Assembly: GCF_027921765.1 (NCBI RefSeq)
Contig: NZ_BSEJ01000014.1
Span: forward strand, 35,709-99,708
Length of the DNA: 64,000 nt
Reading direction: 5' to 3'
Source: Microbacterium barkeri
GTDB lineage: Bacteria > Actinomycetota > Actinomycetes > Actinomycetales > Microbacteriaceae
Shown here: positions 58,955 to 64,000 of the stretch, piece after piece
Numbering within the stretch: the stretch's first letter is position 1
Layout of the letters: each line of letters starts with the position of its first letter
Notes under the pieces: generated by a model
Seen by the model: only the letters and a program-made list of their open reading frames with translations
Told to the model about the DNA's origin: nothing
The model's database searches: none
Program-made: the position numbers and the translations under genes

Positions 58955-59877
58955 CCCGCCACTTCCTGCGCGACGACGACATCACGCCGGCCGAGCAGGC
59001 CGAGATCCTCGAGCTCGCGGCCGAGCTCAAGAAGGACCGCTGGGCCGACAAGTCCCTGGCCGGCCCGAAGACCGTGGCGGTCATCTTCGACAAGTCGTCG
59101 ACTCGCACGCGCGTCTCGTTCGCCGTCGGCATCGCCGACCTCGGCGGCACGCCGCTCATCATCTCGACCGCGAACAGCCAGCTCGGCGGCAAGGAGACGC
59201 CCGCCGACACGGCGCGCGTGCTGGAGCGCCAGGTCGCCGCGATCGTGTGGCGCACCTACGCGCAGCAGGGCCTCGAGGAGATGGCGAAGGGCACGCGGGT
59301 GCCCGTCGTCAACGCTCTCAGCGACGACTTCCATCCGTGCCAGCTGCTGGCCGACCTGCTCACCGTGCGCGAGCACAAGGGCGAGCTGCGCGGGCTCACG
59401 CTGTCGTTCTTCGGAGACGGCCGCAGCAACATGGCGCACTCGTACGCGCTGGCGGGCGTGATGGCCGGCATGCACGTGCGGATCGCATCGCCCATCGACT
59501 ACGCGCCCCGCGAGGACATCGTGATGGACGCCGACCGCATCGGCATCGAGACCGGCGGCTCGCTCACCCTCTTCACCGATCCGCTCGAGGCGGCCGCCGG
59601 TGCCGACGTCGTCGTAACCGACACCTGGGTCTCGATGGGCAAGGAGGAGGAGAAGCTCGCCCGCCTGCGCGACCTCGGCGCGTACAAGGTGACGCCCGAG
59701 CTCATGGGGCTCGCCGACGACAAGGCGATCTTCATCCACTGCCTCCCCGCCGATCGCGGCTACGAGGTCGACGCCGAGGTCATCGACGGCCCGCAGAGCG
59801 TCATCTGGGACGAGGCGGAGAACCGCCTGCACGCGCAGAAGGCCCTCCTCGTTTGGCTGCTGCGCCAGGCGGACTGA
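58951..59877 (+). CDS. argF: Ornithine carbamoyltransferase
   Basis: ArgF condenses ornithine with carbamoyl phosphate to citrulline. The 308-residue protein has the carbamoyl-phosphate motif SSTRTR near residues 49-54, HPCQLLADLLT and the ornithine-binding HCLP with Cys264. It ends the overlapping part of the arg operon. argG and argR are not in the window; argG must lie elsewhere. Confidence 0.97.
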   Translation: MTRHFLRDDDITPAEQAEILELAAELKKDRWADKSLAGPKTVAVIFDKSSTRTRVSFAVGIADLGGTPLIISTANSQLGGKETPADTARVLERQVAAIVWRTYAQQGLEEMAKGTRVPVVNALSDDFHPCQLLADLLTVREHKGELRGLTLSFFGDGRSNMAHSYALAGVMAGMHVRIASPIDYAPREDIVMDADRIGIETGGSLTLFTDPLEAAAGADVVVTDTWVSMGKEEEKLARLRDLGAYKVTPELMGLADDKAIFIHCLPADRGYEVDAEVIDGPQSVIWDEAENRLHAQKALLVWLLRQAD

Positions 59878-60989
59878 CCGGCTGGATCCGGACCCGTCTG
59901 GCTCGGCTGGACGGGTCCGGCCGCGCGCCCGGCATCGACCTCGCGCGCGGTCTCGCGGTGATCGGCATGTTCGCCGCCCACCTGCTCGACACGTCGCCCT
60001 TCGCCTGGGGTGACCCCGCGGCCTGGATCGACGTCGTCAACGGCCGCTCGTCCATCCTCTTCGCGACGCTCGCCGGCGTCTCGCTCGCGCTCGTCACGGG
60101 CGGGTCGACCCCAGTCGACGGCGAGCGGATGGCGGTCGCACGCGGCCGGATCGTCGTGCGGGCGATCGCGATCTGGGTGATCGGCCTGCTCCTGGTCGCA
60201 CTCGACACGCCCGTGCTCGTGATCCTGCCGGCATACGGCATCCTGTTCCTCCTCGCGCTCCCGGTGCTGCGGATGCGCCCCGCGACGCTGCTCGCGCTCG
60301 CCGCCGCGGTCGCGCTGATCGCGCCGTTCGCGGTGTGGGCGACCGACGGATGGGCAGGGTGGGAATCGCCCTCCGGCGAGCTCATCGCGCAGTTGACCGG
60401 ATGGCACTATCCGTTCGCGCTGTGGTTCGCCTTCGTCGCGGCGGGGCTCGCCATCGGACGCCTCCGCCTCGGTCGGCCGCGGACGGCGTTCGCGCTCGTC
60501 CTCGGCGGCGCGGCCGCGGCCGTCATCGGGTACGGGGTGCTGGGCCGCTGGAGGTCGCTCGCCGAACCCGAGAGCGTGTGGGCGCACGTGCTCGATGACG
60601 CGGCGCACTCGAGCGGAGTCGCCGAGGCGGTCGGATCCGGCGGGTTCGCAATCGCGGTCATCGGCGTATGCCTCCTCGTGTGTAGGACACCGCTCCGCTG
60701 GCTCGCGTGGCCCCTGCGGGCGATGGGCTCGATGCCGCTCACGGCATACGCGGCGCAGCTCGTCGCGTGGGCGCTGCTGCAGCCCGAGCCCACCGTGCTG
60801 CAGTTCGGGTCGGATCTCGTGGCGTTCCGTGCGACCGAGCCGTTCTGGCCCCTGACCGTCGCGACGATCGTCGGCTGCAGCCTGTGGTCGCTGCTCGTCG
60901 GGCGCGGCCCGCTCGAGGCCGGCATCGCCTGGCTCGCCCGCACGATCGTGCCCTCGTCCCGTCGCGGTGTCTCACTCGCGGTGGGATAG
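59853..60989 (+). CDS. Multi-pass membrane protein, HGSNAT-like/DUF418 acyltransferase family
   Basis: The protein of about 378 residues has ten or so membrane helices. The N-terminal RLDGSGRAPGIDLARGLAVIGM block and a C-terminal WLAWPLRAMGSMPLTAYAAQ belong to the DUF1624/DUF418-type membrane family, which includes heparan-alpha-glucosaminide acetyltransferase. The start is uncertain: TTG at 59853 inside argF or CTG at 59874 overlapping the argF stop; no ATG or GTG lies upstream of the conserved block. It is coupled to the arg operon by overlap. The substrate is unknown. Confidence 0.75.
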   Translation: MAAAPGGLTGWIRTRLARLDGSGRAPGIDLARGLAVIGMFAAHLLDTSPFAWGDPAAWIDVVNGRSSILFATLAGVSLALVTGGSTPVDGERMAVARGRIVVRAIAIWVIGLLLVALDTPVLVILPAYGILFLLALPVLRMRPATLLALAAAVALIAPFAVWATDGWAGWESPSGELIAQLTGWHYPFALWFAFVAAGLAIGRLRLGRPRTAFALVLGGAAAAVIGYGVLGRWRSLAEPESVWAHVLDDAAHSSGVAEAVGSGGFAIAVIGVCLLVCRTPLRWLAWPLRAMGSMPLTAYAAQLVAWALLQPEPTVLQFGSDLVAFRATEPFWPLTVATIVGCSLWSLLVGRGPLEAGIAWLARTIVPSSRRGVSLAVG

Positions 60990-62495
<1,506 letters not shown>

Positions 62496-62528
62496 GGACG
62501 GGTCCCGGGAAGCCCTAGGCTGGAGCGC

Positions 62529-63833
62529 ATGACTGTACCCGCAACCTCCGTTGCCGTGCAGGCGAACGATCCCTCTTTCGAGACCATCTGGGATGAGCTC
62601 GTCTGGCGCGGCCTCGTGCACGTGTCGACCGACCAGGACGCTCTTCGCGAGCTGCTCGCGGGCGAGTCGATCGTGTATTACTGCGGGTTCGACCCGACCG
62701 CGCCGAGCCTTCACCTCGGGCATCTCGTGCAGCTTCTCACGATGCGTCGCATGCAGCTCGCCGGCCACCGGCCGCTCGGTCTCGTGGGCGGGGCGACCGG
62801 CCTCATCGGGGACCCTCGCCCGACCGCCGAGCGCGTCATGCAGACGAAGGAGACGGTCGCCGAGTGGGTCGCGCAGCTGCGCGCCCAGATCGAGCGGTTC
62901 CTCAGCTTCGACGGCGACAACGCCGCTCGGATGGTGAACAACCTCGACTGGACGGCGCCGATGTCGGCGATCGACTTCCTCCGCGACATCGGCAAGCACT
63001 ACCGCGTCGGCACGATGATCAAGAAGGACGCGGTGACCGCGCGCCTGAACTCCGAAGCCGGCATCAGCTACACGGAGTTCAGCTACCAGATCCTCCAGGG
63101 GATGGACTTCCTCGAGCTCTATCGCCGTTACGACTGCGTCCTGCAGACGGGCGGCAGCGACCAGTGGGGCAATCTCACGAGCGGCACGGACCTCATCCAC
63201 CGCGTCGAGGGACGGTCGGTCCACGCCTTCGGCACCCCGCTGATCACGAACAGCGACGGCACGAAGTTCGGCAAGAGCGAGGGCAACGCGATCTGGCTCG
63301 ATCCGGAGATGTGCAGTCCGTACGCGTTCTACCAGTTCTGGCTCAACACCCATGACGCCGACGTGGTCGAGCGCCTGAAGGTCTTCACGTTCCTCACGCG
63401 GGCCGAGATCGAGGAGTACGCGGCTCTCGTGGAGAGCGAGCCGTTCCGCCGTGCGGCGCAGAAGAGGCTCGCGCTCGAGGTGACGACCGCCGTGCACGGG
63501 GCAGAGGCGACCGCTGCGGCCATCGACGCGTCGGAGGCTCTGTTCGGAAAGGGAGATCTCGGTGCTCTCGACGCGGGCACCCTCGCCTCCGCGCTCCGTG
63601 AACTGCCCCACGCGACGCTGGCCGCGGGCACGCCCGTCACCCAGGCGCTCGTGGAGACGGGGCTCGTTTCGTCGGTATCGGAGGCGCGTCGCGCGATCTC
63701 ACAGGGCGGCGTCTCCGTGGACGGCGCGAAGGTCGACTCCGATGAGGCGACGGTGAACGGAACGCTCCCGGGCGGCGTCTCGGTGCTGCGGCGCGGCAAG
63801 AAGGCGCTCGCAGGCGTCTTCATCGACGCCTGA
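62529..63833 (+). CDS. tyrS: Tyrosyl-tRNA synthetase
   Basis: TyrS charges tRNA-Tyr. The 434-residue class I enzyme has the HLGH form of the HIGH motif at 62-65, GTDLIHRVEG, the KMSKS-equivalent KFGKS at 246-250, and a C-terminal S4-type tRNA-binding domain (VSSVSEARRAISQGGVSVDG). A TAGGCT box at 62516-62521 lies 7 bases before the ATG (leaderless). It is followed by a strong terminator and then the probable rRNA promoter. Confidence 0.97.
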   Translation: MTVPATSVAVQANDPSFETIWDELVWRGLVHVSTDQDALRELLAGESIVYYCGFDPTAPSLHLGHLVQLLTMRRMQLAGHRPLGLVGGATGLIGDPRPTAERVMQTKETVAEWVAQLRAQIERFLSFDGDNAARMVNNLDWTAPMSAIDFLRDIGKHYRVGTMIKKDAVTARLNSEAGISYTEFSYQILQGMDFLELYRRYDCVLQTGGSDQWGNLTSGTDLIHRVEGRSVHAFGTPLITNSDGTKFGKSEGNAIWLDPEMCSPYAFYQFWLNTHDADVVERLKVFTFLTRAEIEEYAALVESEPFRRAAQKRLALEVTTAVHGAEATAAAIDASEALFGKGDLGALDAGTLASALRELPHATLAAGTPVTQALVETGLVSSVSEARRAISQGGVSVDGAKVDSDEATVNGTLPGGVSVLRRGKKALAGVFIDA

Positions 63834-63845
63834 CATCCAGCGTTC

Positions 63846-63887
63846 CGCCGAAGGGCGCGTCTCCGTGAGGAGGCGCGCCCTTCGGCG
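63846..63887 (+). terminator. Terminator of tyrS
   Basis: CGCCGAAGGGCGCG at 63846-63859 pairs with 63874-63887, and CTCC/GGAG extends the stem inside to a GTGA loop (63865-63868), giving about 19 bp. The loop matches that of the rplT terminator. Confidence 0.92.
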
Positions 63888-63945
63888 CAACAGGGACCGG
63901 ATTGCCGTGCTTCCGGGTTGCGACACGCCCGGGTGGTGGGTGGGT

Positions 63946-63974
63946 TTGCTGGGGGTGGGGGTTCGGCGTAATGT
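63946..63974 (+). promoter_or_regulatory. Strong promoter, probably of the rRNA operon
   Basis: TTGCTG at 63946-63951 and TAATGT at 63969-63974 are 17 bases apart, preceded by a G-rich tract and followed by ATTCCCTTGTCGCC. No coding start follows before the window end. In this family an rrn operon often lies behind tyrS, and the TAATGTATTC form resembles rRNA promoters. The rRNA genes themselves are outside the window. Confidence 0.65.
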
Positions 63975-64000
63975 ATTCCCTTGTCGCCGCCAAGCGGTGA

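Overview
The window is high-GC (roughly 70%) DNA with Actinobacteria-type gene order. It most likely comes from the family Microbacteriaceae, and Microbacterium or a close relative is my best guess. Supporting signs are the blocks ftsK-pgsA-cinA-clgR-DUF3046-recA-recX-miaB-miaA-dapF, dapA-rnj, infC-rpmI-rplT, pheST-argCJBDF-argH-tyrS followed by a probable rRNA promoter, glutamate-type gluABCD transport genes, and a LysM gene divergent from lexA. Nearly all of it is core housekeeping sequence. I see no phage, insertion sequence, CRISPR array, tRNA or rRNA gene.

Layout. 1-1.1 kb: end of a sugar ABC permease operon. 1.1-3.7 kb: pnp with a long structured leader. 3.8-7.1 kb: an aldo/keto reductase relative lacking its whole catalytic tetrad, a histidine phosphatase, and an accessory DUF559-type gene flanked by three diverged copies of an intergenic repeat. 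7.1-12.2 kb: dapB, a TPR-like membrane protein, a TIGR01777 epimerase, OsmC, a thioredoxin/DUF4395 pair, thyA-folA. 12.3-14.9 kb: GH51 arabinofuranosidase and a divergent LacI regulator sharing a palindromic operator. 14.9-24.6 kb: dapA-rnj, ftsK-pgsA-cinA-clgR, SOS-boxed recA-recX. 24.7-32 kb: miaB-miaA-dapF, lysE/lysG, an rRNA-type methyltransferase, hflX. 32-37.3 kb: membrane protein, S9 peptidase, metF, lexA and the SOS-boxed LysM gene. 37.3-41.7 kb: hisC-hisB-hisH-hisA-sseB, DUF1844. 41.7-44.1 kb: infC (apparent ATC start)-rpmI-rplT-rRNA methyltransferase. 44.2-49.1 kb: gluABCD and a secreted DUF5648-repeat protein. 49.1-50.05 kb: a ridA/hxlR pair bracketed by a 37-bp direct repeat. 50-64 kb: pheST, DUF402, a putative arginine leader peptide and argCJBDF, a membrane acyltransferase-like gene, argH, tyrS, and a promoter probably for the rRNA operon just past the window edge.

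How the genes work together. dapA, dapB and dapF make meso-diaminopimelate and lysine, with lysE/lysG controlling export of basic amino acids. The arg genes cover most of arginine synthesis and the his genes part of histidine synthesis. lexA, recA, recX and the LysM protein form an SOS module in which recA and the LysM gene carry closely similar LexA boxes. thyA, folA and metF belong to folate one-carbon metabolism.

The most notable signals are: (1) a 26-codon leader ORF with five Arg codons in its last nine codons, followed by mutually exclusive hairpins, upstream of argC; (2) the direct-repeat-bracketed ridA/hxlR insertion that supplies the regulator's C-terminus; (3) about 19 genes with a TANNNT box 6-8 nt before the start codon, implying widespread leaderless transcription; (4) the ATC start of infC; (5) the pseudoenzyme-like aldo/keto reductase. 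All calls come from reading the sequence; no database search was run.
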